A stretch of DNA of 64,000 nucleotides from Oceanobacillus sp. J11TS1 (GCF_018333215.1 NZ_BORO01000001.1:124001-188000), one strand, 5' to 3'. Numbered from the stretch's first letter, positions 26,083-36,008 are shown. Program-made: numbers and translations. Notes: a model not told the origin generated them from the sequence alone.

Positions 26083-27303
26083 GTGAAAAGTACATTATCG
26101 AAGCCAATCAAACGGCTAATGCATGCACATATCGATCAGCCAAAAGGGTTTATAGCAGGTGGAGTGCATGCGGGCTTACGGAAAACAAAACTGGATTTTG
26201 GCTGGGTATTCTCAGAAGTTCCTGCAAATGCAGCTGGAGTATTTACGCAAAATACGTTTCAGGCGGCCCCGCTGCACGTCACTAAGGAAGCTTTAAATCA
26301 ATCTAGCAAGCTGCAGAGCATTATCGTTAACGCAGCAAATGCGAATTCTTATACAGGTGAACAAGGGTTAAGCGATGCATACAAAATGCAGCAATTAGCC
26401 GCCCAAAAATTAGGTGTTACGCATGACTTAGTAGCAGTAGCTTCAACGGGGGTTATCGGGGAAATGTTGCCAATGGATTTGATTGCAGCTGGTATTGATC
26501 GAATTGGTGAGAATAAAAATGCAGAAGCATTTGAGCAGGCTATTTTAACAACGGATACAAAAACCAAACATATCGCTGTAGAAGTAGAAATTGATGGCAA
26601 AACCATCACCATTGCTGGAGCCGCGAAAGGATCTGGAATGATTCATCCGAATATGGCAACCATGCTTTCCTTTATTACCACCGATGCGAAAGTAGATGCG
26701 AATAGTCTCCAGGCGGGATTGCGTAAGATAACAGACCAGACGTTTAATCGAATCACTGTGGATGGAGATTGCAGTACAAATGATATGGTGCTTATTTTAG
26801 CGAATGGCATGCAAAATAACCAAACGTTAAATGAAAATCATCCAGAATGGGACCGTTTTATCGAAGCTTGGAATATTGTCAGCAGGGAGTTAGCGAAAAT
26901 GATTGCAAGAGATGGGGAAGGTGCGACAAAGCTGATCTCCGTGACTGTAGAAGGTACCAAAACAGAAAATGATGCGGCAAAAATCGCTAAAAGTGTTATC
27001 TCATCAAATCTAGTGAAAACAGCAATCTATGGAGAGGATGCAAATTGGGGCAGAATTCTTTGTGCTATCGGCTATAGTGACGTTCCCTTTGATGAAAACG
27101 GACTTTCCATTGCTATCGGTTCTGAAATGATTATTGCCGATGGGATGCCCATTCCATTTAATGAAAAGAAATGTGTTGATGAAATGGCAAAGGATACCGT
27201 TCAATTATTTGTCGGTTTAAAAGAAGGGATAGCAAAAGCAACAGCTTGGGGCTGTGACTTAACCTATGATTACGTAAAAATTAATGCATCCTATCGAACG
27301 TGA
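26083..27303 (+). CDS. argJ: Bifunctional ornithine acetyltransferase/N-acetylglutamate synthase
   Basis: A 406-residue precursor that cleaves itself into alpha and beta chains. The cleavage motif KGSGMIHPNMATML is present, placing the break between Ala192 and the nucleophile Thr193. It transfers acetyl from N-acetylornithine to glutamate, recycling the acetyl group; the bifunctional form can also use acetyl-CoA. The start GTG 26083 follows GGAGG by 7 bp. The gap to argC is 37 bp and that to argB 10 bp. Other conserved segments are NAANANSYTGEQG, ASTGVIGEMLP and DGDCSTNDM. Confidence 0.95.
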   Translation: MKSTLSKPIKRLMHAHIDQPKGFIAGGVHAGLRKTKLDFGWVFSEVPANAAGVFTQNTFQAAPLHVTKEALNQSSKLQSIIVNAANANSYTGEQGLSDAYKMQQLAAQKLGVTHDLVAVASTGVIGEMLPMDLIAAGIDRIGENKNAEAFEQAILTTDTKTKHIAVEVEIDGKTITIAGAAKGSGMIHPNMATMLSFITTDAKVDANSLQAGLRKITDQTFNRITVDGDCSTNDMVLILANGMQNNQTLNENHPEWDRFIEAWNIVSRELAKMIARDGEGATKLISVTVEGTKTENDAAKIAKSVISSNLVKTAIYGEDANWGRILCAIGYSDVPFDENGLSIAIGSEMIIADGMPIPFNEKKCVDEMAKDTVQLFVGLKEGIAKATAWGCDLTYDYVKINASYRT

Positions 27304-27313
27304 GGTGTTTTAG

Positions 27314-28114
27314 GTGACAAAAGTTGTGTTTAAAGTTGGGGGAAGTATTCTGCAGGAGCTTTCAAAATCATTTTATGAATTATTAATTGAAATCAAGAAA
27401 ACAGGCTTATATGACCCTGTGATTGTTCATGGCGGCGGCCCGGAAATCAATCAGGCATTAAAGGCAATGAACATTGAAAGTCAATTTGTTGACGGTCTCC
27501 GTGTTACTACCGAGGAGGTTTTAAATGTTGCTGAGATGGTGATGACAGGGTCTATTAATAAACGGATTGTCCGGGCGATTCAAACACAGGAAGGAAATGC
27601 GATCGGCTTAAGCGGCGTGGACGGAGGACTGCTGAAAGCGAAAAAAATCCACCATGGAAAATTGGGCTTTGTAGGTGAAATTACAAAGGTGGAAACAGAC
27701 TGGTTAGAGATGATAGCAGAAAAGGGCGCCATTCCTGTAATTTCTCCGATTGCTGCAGGCGAGAGTGGGATACGGTTAAATATTAATGGAGACATCGCTG
27801 CTGGTGCGGTTGCTGAAGCGCTGGGATGTAAGCTTGTATTAATCAGCAATATTCCGGGAGTAATGGAAACAGTAAATGATAAAAAGATGATACATCATCG
27901 ATTAACAAAAGAAGAGGTGGAAGCAAAAATTGCGTCTGGCGTCATTTATGGAGGGATGATTCCGAAAGTGCGCTCAGCGCTAGCCAGTCTGAAAAGCGGT
28001 GTAAAGGAATCAGTGATTTTAAATGGCTTAGAGCCTAATGATATTTTAAAGTATTTAAATGGAGAAATAGCAGGTACCATTTTGACAGAGAAGGAGATGA
28101 TAGAACATGCCTAG
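27314..28114 (+). CDS. argB: Acetylglutamate kinase
   Basis: A 266-residue amino-acid kinase that phosphorylates N-acetylglutamate, using ATP. N-terminal KVGGSIL, the glycine-rich HGGGPEIN near 37-44, substrate-binding VDGLRVTTEEVLN and MTGSINKRIV, and LISNIPGVM are all in place. Start is GTG 27314. The stop overlaps the argD start by 8 bp, indicating translational coupling. No N-terminal extension typical of arginine-feedback-sensitive hexameric forms is evident, as in other bacilli. Confidence 0.95.
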   Translation: MTKVVFKVGGSILQELSKSFYELLIEIKKTGLYDPVIVHGGGPEINQALKAMNIESQFVDGLRVTTEEVLNVAEMVMTGSINKRIVRAIQTQEGNAIGLSGVDGGLLKAKKIHHGKLGFVGEITKVETDWLEMIAEKGAIPVISPIAAGESGIRLNINGDIAAGAVAEALGCKLVLISNIPGVMETVNDKKMIHHRLTKEEVEAKIASGVIYGGMIPKVRSALASLKSGVKESVILNGLEPNDILKYLNGEIAGTILTEKEMIEHA

Positions 28115-29300
28115 TACGGTAGCAGTTTCCGCTTTAATGAAAAACTATCAGCGCTTACCGATTACTATTTTAAAAGGAAAGGGAAGCTATGTATGGGATG
28201 ACTGCGGGAACAAATATCTTGACTATACATCTGGGATTGCGACTTGTAACTTAGGTCACGTACCAGAGAATGTACATGAAAAAATATCCCAACAATTACG
28301 TGACTTATGGCACTGCTCCAATTTATATCAGATACCACAGCAAGAAGCATTGGCTCAAAAGTTAACGGATTTAAGCTGCTTTGATCAAGTATTTTTCTGT
28401 AATAGTGGTGCAGAAGCAAATGAAGCAGCTATTAAATTAGCAAAAAAATATGCCAAGGACAGCGGGAAACCGGAAAGAACGGAAGTCGTTACTTTTTCAA
28501 ATTCCTTTCATGGGCGAACGGGATCTACCATGGCTGCGACAGCGCAGACAAAGATTCATAAAGGATTTACACCATTAACACCAGGTTTTACACATTTACC
28601 ATATAATGAGCCAGAAACAATCAAGAAAATAGATACAGCTAAAACAGCGGGAATTTTACTAGAACTTGTACAGGGAGAAGGTGGTGTTCATCCAGCGGAT
28701 ACAGAATGGGTCAAAGCACTGTATGACTACTGCAAGCAAGCAGATATTTTAATAATGGTAGATGAAATTCAAACAGGAATGGGTAGAACGGGCTCTCTCT
28801 TTGCTTATGAGCAATATGGTCTAGAACCGGATGCAGTCACTTTGGCAAAAGGGTTAGGCTCTGGTTTTCCTATTGGAGCATTATTAGCGAAAACAGAGGC
28901 GGCGGACAGTTTCTCTGCAGGAACGCATGGCAGTACCTTTGGCGGGAATCCGCTAGCAGCAACGGCAGGACTTGCCACGCTGGAACAAATCGCTGATAAC
29001 AAATTTTTAAATGATGTAAAGGAGAAAAGCTTATTTTTAATAGAAGCTTTAACAGCGCTGCAGGAAAATAATCGCTTTATTAAAGAGGTGAGAGGAAAGG
29101 GCTTTTTAATCGGGATGGAGGTCGTGAACCAAGCGGGGAATTGGGTAGAAAAATTAAGAGAGAAGCAAATTCTTGTCTTAACGGCGGGAGAGAACGCGGT
29201 TCGCATTTTGCCTCCGCTGACGACAGACATAAAGGAGCTTGGCTCTTTTATCCAAGCAATACAAGAAGTGGCAGCAGACTTTGAAAAGAAAGGAGAATAG
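28107..29300 (+). CDS. argD: Acetylornithine aminotransferase
   Basis: A 397-residue class III PLP-dependent aminotransferase that converts N-acetylglutamate semialdehyde to N-acetylornithine. Motifs: FFCNSGAEANEAAIKLAKKY, SFHGRTGSTMAATAQ, ILIMVDEIQTGMGRTG, and the PLP lysine in VTLAKGLGSGFPIGA (about residue 250), then HGSTFGGNPLA. Its start lies inside argB (8-bp overlap) and its stop is 3 bp from carB. All residues needed for activity are present. Confidence 0.95.
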   Translation: MPSTVAVSALMKNYQRLPITILKGKGSYVWDDCGNKYLDYTSGIATCNLGHVPENVHEKISQQLRDLWHCSNLYQIPQQEALAQKLTDLSCFDQVFFCNSGAEANEAAIKLAKKYAKDSGKPERTEVVTFSNSFHGRTGSTMAATAQTKIHKGFTPLTPGFTHLPYNEPETIKKIDTAKTAGILLELVQGEGGVHPADTEWVKALYDYCKQADILIMVDEIQTGMGRTGSLFAYEQYGLEPDAVTLAKGLGSGFPIGALLAKTEAADSFSAGTHGSTFGGNPLAATAGLATLEQIADNKFLNDVKEKSLFLIEALTALQENNRFIKEVRGKGFLIGMEVVNQAGNWVEKLREKQILVLTAGENAVRILPPLTTDIKELGSFIQAIQEVAADFEKKGE

Positions 29301-29303
29301 GAT

Positions 29304-32300
29304 ATGCCTTTACATCCAGGGATAAAGAAAGTGCTTGTTTTAGGATCGGGACCAATTGTTATTGGCCAGGCAGCAGAGTTTGATTATGCTGGGACGCAAG
29401 CTTGTCTTGCTTTAAAAGAAGAGGGGCTGGAAGTGGTTCTTATTAATAATAACCCTGCGACTATTATGACAGATGAGGCCATCGCAGACCAAGTCTATTT
29501 AGAACCGCTCGAGGTTGAGGTGGTTGAAAAAATCATCGCAAAGGAAAATCCGGATGGTTTAATAGGAACCTTGGGCGGGCAAACAGGATTAAATCTATCC
29601 TTAGAGCTTCATAATAAAGGGATTCTCAAGAAGTACGATGTGGAATTGCTTGGAACCTCGATTGCCTCCATTCAAAAAGGCGAAGACAGAGAGAGATTTA
29701 GAGATTTAATGATATCTATCGAGGAACCTATCTCTGAATCGCAAATTGTGACGAATCTAGAGGACGGTCTGACTTTCGTTGAGGAAATTGGTTATCCGGT
29801 CATTCTCCGTCCTGCTTATACATTGGGTGGGGAAGGTGGCGGGTTTGCCAATAATCAACAAGAATTCTGTGAGTTATTAGCAAAAGGACTTCATTTGAGT
29901 CCCATCCACCAAGTACTGGTCGAACGCAGTATTAAAGGATGGAAAGAGATTGAATATGAAATTATGCGCGATGAAACAGGCAGTTGTCAAATTGTTTGTG
30001 ATATGGAGAATGTCGATCCTGTTGGCGTGCATACTGGCGATTCTATTGTAGTTGCGCCAACCCAGACATTAACAGCCAATCAGAGTAAGCTCTTACGTGA
30101 TGCATCGATTAAAATTATCGGCGCTCTAGAAGTAGTGGGGGGCTGTAATATTCAATTTGCGTTGCACCCTGAAACGGATGAATATTGTATCATTGAGGTA
30201 AATCCTCGTGTCAGTCGTTCCTCCGCATTAGCCTCTAAAGCAACAGGTTACCCGATTGCGAGAGTAGCAGCGAAATGTGCAGTCGGCTATCATTTGGATG
30301 AATTAGTAGACCCTGTCAGCGGAGCAACCTATTTTCACTTTACGCCAGAACTGGATTATACGGTTGTCAAAATTCCTCGTTTTCCATTTGATAAGTTTTC
30401 AGAAGCCGACCGCACACTCGGTACTCAAATGAAAGCGACGGGAGAGGTGATGTCTTTAGACAAAACATTCGAAGGAGCATTAAATAAAGCTGTGCGCTCG
30501 ATGGAATTGAATGTGCAATCCTTGCATTGGCCGGCATTTGCCCAAAAAACAGACGAAGAACTAATTGGGTTGCTGGAGCAGCCAAATGATTTACGTCTTT
30601 TTGCCATTGCAGAGGCTCTTCGTCGGCATTTTTCTATTGCGAAGCTGTTTGAATTAACGTTCATCCAACCCTATTTCTTGGAGCGCATTGCCGCTATTAT
30701 AAAACTGGAGAAAGAACTTGCCGGTATGGACTGGGAAGATGTAACGAAAGCAAAGATTTTACAGGTAAAAGAGTATAATATCAGCGATACACTCATAACG
30801 AAACTTTTTAACATACGTCGAAGTACACTTCGTCAATTTTATAAAAAGCATGAACTCGCTCCTCATTATCGTTATGTGGATACTTGCCCAGAAACGACAG
30901 GTGAAAATTCAACATACTTTTATTCTACTTGGTTGGGCGATAATCAAGTACATCCAGTTACTCATACGAAAAAAGTGCTTGTTGTCGGTTCCGGACCTAT
31001 TCGTATTGGTCAAGGAATTGAATTTGACTATTGCTCAGTTCATGCTGTGCAAGCTTTACAAAAAGCTGGCTATGAAGCGGTTATGATTAATAATAATCCA
31101 GAAACTGTAAGCACAGATTATACGGTGGCAGACCGTCTTTATTTTGAACCATTAGCTTTTGAGGATGTATGGAATGTAATAGAGAAAGAGAATATTCAAG
31201 GTGTCTTAATTCAATTTGGCGGGCAAACAGCTATTAATTTAACCAAACAATTACAAGAAGCGGGCATTTCTGTTTTAGGCACGACTCCTGAAAATATGGA
31301 TAAAATGGAAGATCGAGAACAATTTTATGCTTTTTTAGAGCAATTAAATATCGCGCATATCCATGGTGAAATAGTGCATGATGTTGAACAAGCGAAAGAG
31401 GCTGTTCATCAGCTGGGCTACCCTGTTTTAATTCGCCCATCTTATGTCATTGGCGGGCAATCGATGTTTGTTTGCTACAATAAAGAGGAATTAATCAGCA
31501 ACGTCGAAAGGGTGCAAGCAGATACTTATGACAGGTGCTGGCCATTGCTGGTGGATTCTTATATGCCAGGATTGGAATGTGAAGTTGATGTCGTGAGTGA
31601 CGGGGAAATTGTAATTATGCCAGGAATCTTTGAACATATTGAAAAGGCAGGAGTTCATTCGGGAGACAGTACAAGCGTATTTCCGGCGATAACCTTGACG
31701 GAACAACAAAAGATGCAAATCTATCAAATCTCTAAAAGGATTGCTAAAGAGCTGCCGATTATTGGCATGATGAATATTCAGTTTGTTGTTTATCAAGGAA
31801 AAGTATATGTTTTAGAAGTAAATCCCAGATCTTCTCGTACAGTGCCCGTAATCAGCAAGGTAACAGGAATACCAATGGTTGCTTTAGCGGTAAATGCGCA
31901 ATTAGGAGAATCCTTGCAGGAATTCATGAATCAATTTGCCGCTTATAAGGAGCCGGATTATTATACAGTAAAAGCTCCTGTTTTTTCTAAGAATAAATTA
32001 AAAGGTGTCGATCATATTTTAGGACCTGAGATGAAATCGACTGGTGAGGCTATTGGTATGGATATGACTTTAGAAAAAGCGATTCGAAAAGCCATCATAC
32101 CTGCCTCGCATACGCTAAATAGTACTAAAAAATGGTTTGTATCGATAAGCGATAAACAAAAGGAAGATAGTCTACCGTTCATGCGCCAAATTGCAGAAAA
32201 GGCAGATATTATTGCTACAGAAGGAACAAGTACTTATCTACAGAATAATCAAATTTCTTCATTAGCTGTAGGTCGTCAAATTGCCACTCTTAAAAAGCTG

Positions 32301-32531
32301 TTTATACAAGAACCGCCAAACTATGTAATTAATGTTCCCAGCGTTGGGAGAGATAAAGAACGGTTTGGATTTCAGCTTCGGGAATTATGTATTCAGTTGA
32401 ATATCCCTTATTTCACCTGTATCGAAACGGCAAAACTTGTATGGCGGTATCAGCATCTGGAGCATGCAGATATTCAATCTTTACAAGACTATTTAAAGAC
32501 ATTGGATAAGGTTGGCAATGCTACTTCATAG
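29304..32531 (+). CDS. carB: Carbamoyl-phosphate synthase large subunit
   Basis: A 1075-residue enzyme with two homologous ATP-grasp halves: the first opens VLVLGSGPIVIGQAAEFDYAGTQACLALKEEG, the second VLVVGSGPIRIGQGIEFDYCSVHAVQALQKAG near 555, each with an NNNPxT motif. A C-terminal MGS-like allosteric domain (about 940-1075) is present but diverged. It makes carbamoyl phosphate for citrulline synthesis from bicarbonate, ATP and ammonia delivered by the glutaminase subunit CarA. CarA should normally precede it, as in B. subtilis, but here argD is directly upstream and a terminator follows, so neither carA nor argF is in this operon. The small subunit must be encoded elsewhere or shared with the pyrimidine enzyme. 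Confidence 0.94.
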   Translation: MPLHPGIKKVLVLGSGPIVIGQAAEFDYAGTQACLALKEEGLEVVLINNNPATIMTDEAIADQVYLEPLEVEVVEKIIAKENPDGLIGTLGGQTGLNLSLELHNKGILKKYDVELLGTSIASIQKGEDRERFRDLMISIEEPISESQIVTNLEDGLTFVEEIGYPVILRPAYTLGGEGGGFANNQQEFCELLAKGLHLSPIHQVLVERSIKGWKEIEYEIMRDETGSCQIVCDMENVDPVGVHTGDSIVVAPTQTLTANQSKLLRDASIKIIGALEVVGGCNIQFALHPETDEYCIIEVNPRVSRSSALASKATGYPIARVAAKCAVGYHLDELVDPVSGATYFHFTPELDYTVVKIPRFPFDKFSEADRTLGTQMKATGEVMSLDKTFEGALNKAVRSMELNVQSLHWPAFAQKTDEELIGLLEQPNDLRLFAIAEALRRHFSIAKLFELTFIQPYFLERIAAIIKLEKELAGMDWEDVTKAKILQVKEYNISDTLITKLFNIRRSTLRQFYKKHELAPHYRYVDTCPETTGENSTYFYSTWLGDNQVHPVTHTKKVLVVGSGPIRIGQGIEFDYCSVHAVQALQKAGYEAVMINNNPETVSTDYTVADRLYFEPLAFEDVWNVIEKENIQGVLIQFGGQTAINLTKQLQEAGISVLGTTPENMDKMEDREQFYAFLEQLNIAHIHGEIVHDVEQAKEAVHQLGYPVLIRPSYVIGGQSMFVCYNKEELISNVERVQADTYDRCWPLLVDSYMPGLECEVDVVSDGEIVIMPGIFEHIEKAGVHSGDSTSVFPAITLTEQQKMQIYQISKRIAKELPIIGMMNIQFVVYQGKVYVLEVNPRSSRTVPVISKVTGIPMVALAVNAQLGESLQEFMNQFAAYKEPDYYTVKAPVFSKNKLKGVDHILGPEMKSTGEAIGMDMTLEKAIRKAIIPASHTLNSTKKWFVSISDKQKEDSLPFMRQIAEKADIIATEGTSTYLQNNQISSLAVGRQIATLKKLFIQEPPNYVINVPSVGRDKERFGFQLRELCIQLNIPYFTCIETAKLVWRYQHLEHADIQSLQDYLKTLDKVGNATS

Positions 32532-32572
32532 AAAAAAGAGAGGCGACAAATAATGTCAACCTCTCTTTTTTC
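32532..32572. terminator. Bidirectional terminator between carB and the S9 peptidase
   Basis: AAAAAGAGAGG pairs with CCTCTCTTTTT, with an inner GAC/GTC stem and T-runs on both strands. Confidence 0.88.
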
Positions 32573-32590
32573 TTATGAAGTATCTTTATT

Positions 32591-34591
32591 TTATAAATAC
32601 TTTTCAAACCAGCTGCAGATATTTTCTAGTCGAGCCACTCGTAATGTCGGATTCCCGCTCCGGCTTAATTCGTGATTTGCATTTGGGAAGCGGATAAATT
32701 CTACTTCCTTATTTAAATGTTTCAATGTAATAAATAGTTGCTCTCCCTGTTCAATCGGGCAGCGATAGTCTTTTTCACCGTGCAAGATGAGCAGTGGTGT
32801 TTCCACGTTTTTCGCATATTTAAGGGGAGATATATTCCAAAGTATGGTTGGGTCCTCCAATAAATTCACACCGTGCTCCCATTTGGTAAAGAAGAAGCCG
32901 ATATCACTTACGCCATAGAAGCTTAACCAATTACAAATGGATCTTTGTGTAACAGCTGCTTTGAAACGGTTTGTGTGACCGACAATCCAGTTCGTCATAA
33001 ATCCACCGTAGCTCCCACCAGTTACACCTAATCGATGTTTATCAATAAAGGAATACTGTTCCAAGCAATAGTCTACGGCTTCCATAAGGTCATTGTAATC
33101 ACCGTGACCGTAATTTTCCCGGACACCGTTTACAAAATCCTGTCCATAACCATGACTACCGCGAGGATTCGTATACAGCACAACATATCCTTTGGCTGCA
33201 AGCAGCTGGAGCTCATGGAAGAAAGTCTGCCCGTACATTGCATGCGGGCCACCATGAATTTCTAAAACAAATGGATATTTTTTCCCTTCCTGGAACCCAT
33301 AAGGACGAAGCAGCCAACCTTGTATTTCCAATCCATCGCTCGAAGTAAAAGTAACTTCTTCCGGCTTGCTTAAAGAAACTTCATTTATAAATGTTTTATT
33401 AACATTTGATAATTGTTTTAAATCCTCCCCTGGTGACAGCTTATAAAAGTTACAAGGATCTGTTGGGTCGCTAATGCCTATAATAAAGCTTCCCGAATCT
33501 GGGTGATAAGAGAACCCGAATACATGGTTATTAGCGCTATATCGTGTCTTTAGATTTCCTTCTAAATCTGTTTCGTATAATGCAGTAGCTCCGTAATCTG
33601 AGCCGATAAAGTAAATGGATTCGTTGTCTTTAGACCAAACTGGGCCGGTTTCCGAGCTGCCAAGACGCATATCGCCAACCATCATATCACCAGGCTGTAT
33701 ATGCCAATTTTTAGATAGGAGCTTTCTCTCTTTGCTATCTATGTCAAAAAGGAAGAGCTTTGTTAAAGTTGCTCCAGCGTATTCAAATTCGTGTCCATAA
33801 GCGATGATTTTTTTACTGTCTCTAGAAAAAGCTGCTGTATGATAACTTCCCTTACTATCTGTTAGTTTTGTTATTTCCCTTGAGTGCAATTCAAGTAAAT
33901 ATAAATCAGAAACTAATGAGGAATCCTCATCTTCCTCAAGATTAGCAGCAAAGATAAGATACTTGTTGTCAGGAGAAAGATCTACTAGGTAGTGGTCAGC
34001 TTGCATCGTCGTGAGCTGATGAAATGTATTCGCCGCTAAATCGTACCGGATAATTTGTACTCTAGAATTATCGTGAAAACCTCTTGCGTCTGATTTGTAT
34101 TGCAAGCGATTCACAACAAGCGGTTCCGTTTGTGCTTCTTTTTGCCTTGCTTGTTTTTCTTCTTTGCTTAATTCTTTTAATGTAGAAATATCATCATCTT
34201 TTTCAAGGTAGGAACAGAAAAAGATAGAATTCCCATCTTCTGACCAGACAGGGGAGAAGACGCCGTTTGGAAAAGTAGTGATTTGTTTTGCTTCACCACC
34301 GTCCAGTTCTGTCAGCCAAATTTGCGAAGCACCACTCCGATTGGAGAGAAAGAATGCCTTTTCCTGACGTGAAGATACACGAAAAGTATGATTTCGGTGT
34401 GCTCCCGATGTCCATTGTTTATGTGTATTTTTAGTAGTATCGTGTATGTAAATTTGCGATTCGTATTCTTTTTCCTCGTTCACGGATGTAACGACATAAC
34501 TGTATTGGTTTTCCGAAATAAATTGCGGCTCACTAATAACATTAATATTCTGAAAATCGGTTGCGGTAATTGCTCTTTTAACTGTAGGCAT
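32591..34591 (-). CDS. S9 family prolyl-oligopeptidase-type peptidase
   Basis: A protein of 666 residues starting at 34591 after GGGGG at proper distance. The N-terminal two thirds (about 1-400) form a WD40/TolB-like beta-propeller, with repeats such as PVWSEDGNSIFF, LVDLSPDNKYLIFAANL and GPVWSKDNESIYFIG. The C-terminal alpha/beta hydrolase domain has the nucleophile motif GVTGGSYGGFMTNW (Ser near 510), Asp in LILHGEKDYRCPIEQ and His in FPNANHELSRSG. It is an acylaminoacyl-peptidase/dipeptidyl-peptidase-like cytoplasmic enzyme (YuxL-type), with no signal peptide. Oligopeptide turnover is the likely role. It is transcribed alone, opposite to the arg operon. Confidence 0.93.
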   Translation of the reverse strand: MPTVKRAITATDFQNINVISEPQFISENQYSYVVTSVNEEKEYESQIYIHDTTKNTHKQWTSGAHRNHTFRVSSRQEKAFFLSNRSGASQIWLTELDGGEAKQITTFPNGVFSPVWSEDGNSIFFCSYLEKDDDISTLKELSKEEKQARQKEAQTEPLVVNRLQYKSDARGFHDNSRVQIIRYDLAANTFHQLTTMQADHYLVDLSPDNKYLIFAANLEEDEDSSLVSDLYLLELHSREITKLTDSKGSYHTAAFSRDSKKIIAYGHEFEYAGATLTKLFLFDIDSKERKLLSKNWHIQPGDMMVGDMRLGSSETGPVWSKDNESIYFIGSDYGATALYETDLEGNLKTRYSANNHVFGFSYHPDSGSFIIGISDPTDPCNFYKLSPGEDLKQLSNVNKTFINEVSLSKPEEVTFTSSDGLEIQGWLLRPYGFQEGKKYPFVLEIHGGPHAMYGQTFFHELQLLAAKGYVVLYTNPRGSHGYGQDFVNGVRENYGHGDYNDLMEAVDYCLEQYSFIDKHRLGVTGGSYGGFMTNWIVGHTNRFKAAVTQRSICNWLSFYGVSDIGFFFTKWEHGVNLLEDPTILWNISPLKYAKNVETPLLILHGEKDYRCPIEQGEQLFITLKHLNKEVEFIRFPNANHELSRSGNPTLRVARLENICSWFEKYL

Positions 34592-34725
34592 CCTATTCCC
34601 CCTCGTTTTCAAAAGAATAAATTTAATTTCCTTTTCTTTTAGTTTAAACTATTTCGAATAACGAATCAATAAACAAAATATCTGTTCAAAAGATGAGTTG
34701 GGTTAAAGGTTGGGTTCGTTTCATT

Positions 34726-34757
34726 AAAACAGCCATCCCTAAAAGAGACAGCTGTTT
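34726..34757 (-). terminator. Terminator of the D-amino acid transaminase gene
   Basis: AAACAGC pairs with GCTGTTT, with a T-run on the minus strand. Confidence 0.6.
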
Positions 34758-34761
34758 CTGA

Positions 34762-35634
34762 CTATATACTTTCCATTAACTTCTTGGTAATTTTAGCGTC
34801 TTGTTCATATGCTTTTTGAAGTGTCCGCGTGATGCTTCCTGGCTCACCATTACTAACCACAACATGATCAACTTGAATGACAGGTGTGATTTCAGATGTG
34901 CTGCTCGATAAAAATAATTCATCTGCATGCTTGATATCTTCCAAATGAAATGCTTCTTCGATAAGTGGAATATTTTCTTCCTTTAAGAAACGCTCAATTG
35001 CCATTCGTACACATCCGTGTAAGATCTTATTTGTGGTTGGATGTGTATAAACTTTTCCGTCTTTTACTAAATAAATATTGGAAGAGCTGCATTCTGTGAC
35101 AACACCATCACGATGCAAGATTGCTTCGTAGCAGCTGTTCTCTTTAGCGGTTTGTTTTGCTAATACGTTTGGCAAAAGATTCAAACTTTTGATGTAACAA
35201 TTTTCCCAGCGACTATCACGATGTGAAATTGTCTTAACACCGTTTTCCAATGTTTTCTCATTTCGTGGAAGGTCTTGAATATATGCATAGATATTAGGGG
35301 TTACGTCCTGCGGAAAAATATGATCACGTGGAGCAGAGCCGCGAGTAATTTGCATGTAAACTTTCCCGTCGTTCGTCATATTATTTTTTTTTATTAATTG
35401 GTGCAGTAAGTCAATCATTGTTTCTTTATTATAAGGAATGTTAATCTTAATGGCTTCTGCAGAGCGGAATAAACGATCGACATGCTCTGTTAAGAGATAA
35501 TATTCGCCATTGTAAATACGAATAACCTCATAAATCCCGTCACCAAATTGTAATCCTCTTTCCTCAAATGGGTAGCTTAAACTGTCCTTATCCACAAACT
35601 CAGATTGGGTGAGAATGGTTGAATATACTGACAT
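34762..35634 (-). CDS. dat: D-amino acid transaminase
   Basis: A 290-residue fold-type IV PLP enzyme. It has FEERGLQFGDGIYEVIRIYNGEYYLLTEHVDRLFRSA near 24-58, the catalytic lysine at about 149 in CYIKSLNLLPNVLAKQTA, ECSSSNIYLVKDG, and LSSSTSEITPV near 240. It interconverts D-alanine and 2-oxoglutarate with pyruvate and D-glutamate, supplying D-Glu/D-Ala for peptidoglycan. A branched-chain aminotransferase would show a different motif set and be longer. The ribosome site GAGAGGAGAAT precedes the ATG. It is monocistronic, with a promoter candidate upstream. Confidence 0.93.
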   Translation of the reverse strand: MSVYSTILTQSEFVDKDSLSYPFEERGLQFGDGIYEVIRIYNGEYYLLTEHVDRLFRSAEAIKINIPYNKETMIDLLHQLIKKNNMTNDGKVYMQITRGSAPRDHIFPQDVTPNIYAYIQDLPRNEKTLENGVKTISHRDSRWENCYIKSLNLLPNVLAKQTAKENSCYEAILHRDGVVTECSSSNIYLVKDGKVYTHPTTNKILHGCVRMAIERFLKEENIPLIEEAFHLEDIKHADELFLSSSTSEITPVIQVDHVVVSNGEPGSITRTLQKAYEQDAKITKKLMESI

Positions 35635-35666
35635 TTTGAAATTCTCCTCTCATAAAGCATAATAAT

Positions 35667-35695
35667 AGTTTATTACGCGACCAAACGATTGTAAA
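35667..35695 (-). promoter_or_regulatory. Promoter of dat
   Basis: On the minus strand, TTTACA (35690-35695), a 17-bp gap and TAAACT (35667-35672). Confidence 0.45.
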
Positions 35696-35817
35696 TAGTT
35701 AACGCAATAATCCGCCGTTAAACTAGAATTTAAGATTCTGTATTGGATGCAGGTTTCCGTTCCTCGTTAATACTAATTGATAAAACATAATCTATTGTGA
35801 AAAAATAAAATTTATTG

Positions 35818-35846
35818 TTGATTTTTATCGAAACGACTGCTATAAT
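35818..35846 (+). promoter_or_regulatory. Promoter of tRNA-Gly
   Basis: TTGATT (35818-35823), 17 bp, TATAAT (35841-35846), about 30 bp before the tRNA. Confidence 0.7.
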
Positions 35847-35875
35847 ATCTTTTGTGGTTGAAAAACTTAAATGAT

Positions 35876-35949
35876 GCGGGTGTAGTTTAATGGTAAAACC
35901 TCAGCCTTCCAAGCTGATGACGAGGGTTCGATTCCCTTCACCCGCTCCA
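35876..35949 (+). tRNA. tRNA-Gly (anticodon UCC)
   Basis: A complete 74-nt cloverleaf: acceptor GCGGGTG/CACCCGC with discriminator T and encoded CCA, D-arm with GTTTAATGGTAAAAC, anticodon stem TCAGC/GCTGA with loop CTTCCAA (anticodon TCC) and T-arm AGGGTTCGATTCCCT. It reads GGA/GGG glycine codons. It is a lone tRNA with its own promoter and terminator. Confidence 0.98.
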
Positions 35950-35961
35950 TACATATGTGAT

Positions 35962-36008
35962 AACGCAGTGTTTCGTACTTAGTCTACGAAGTGTTGCGTT
36001 TTTTATTT
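35962..36008 (+). terminator. Terminator of tRNA-Gly
   Basis: A 16-bp continuous stem with four G-U pairs (35962-35977 with 35985-36000), followed by a T-run. Confidence 0.85.
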
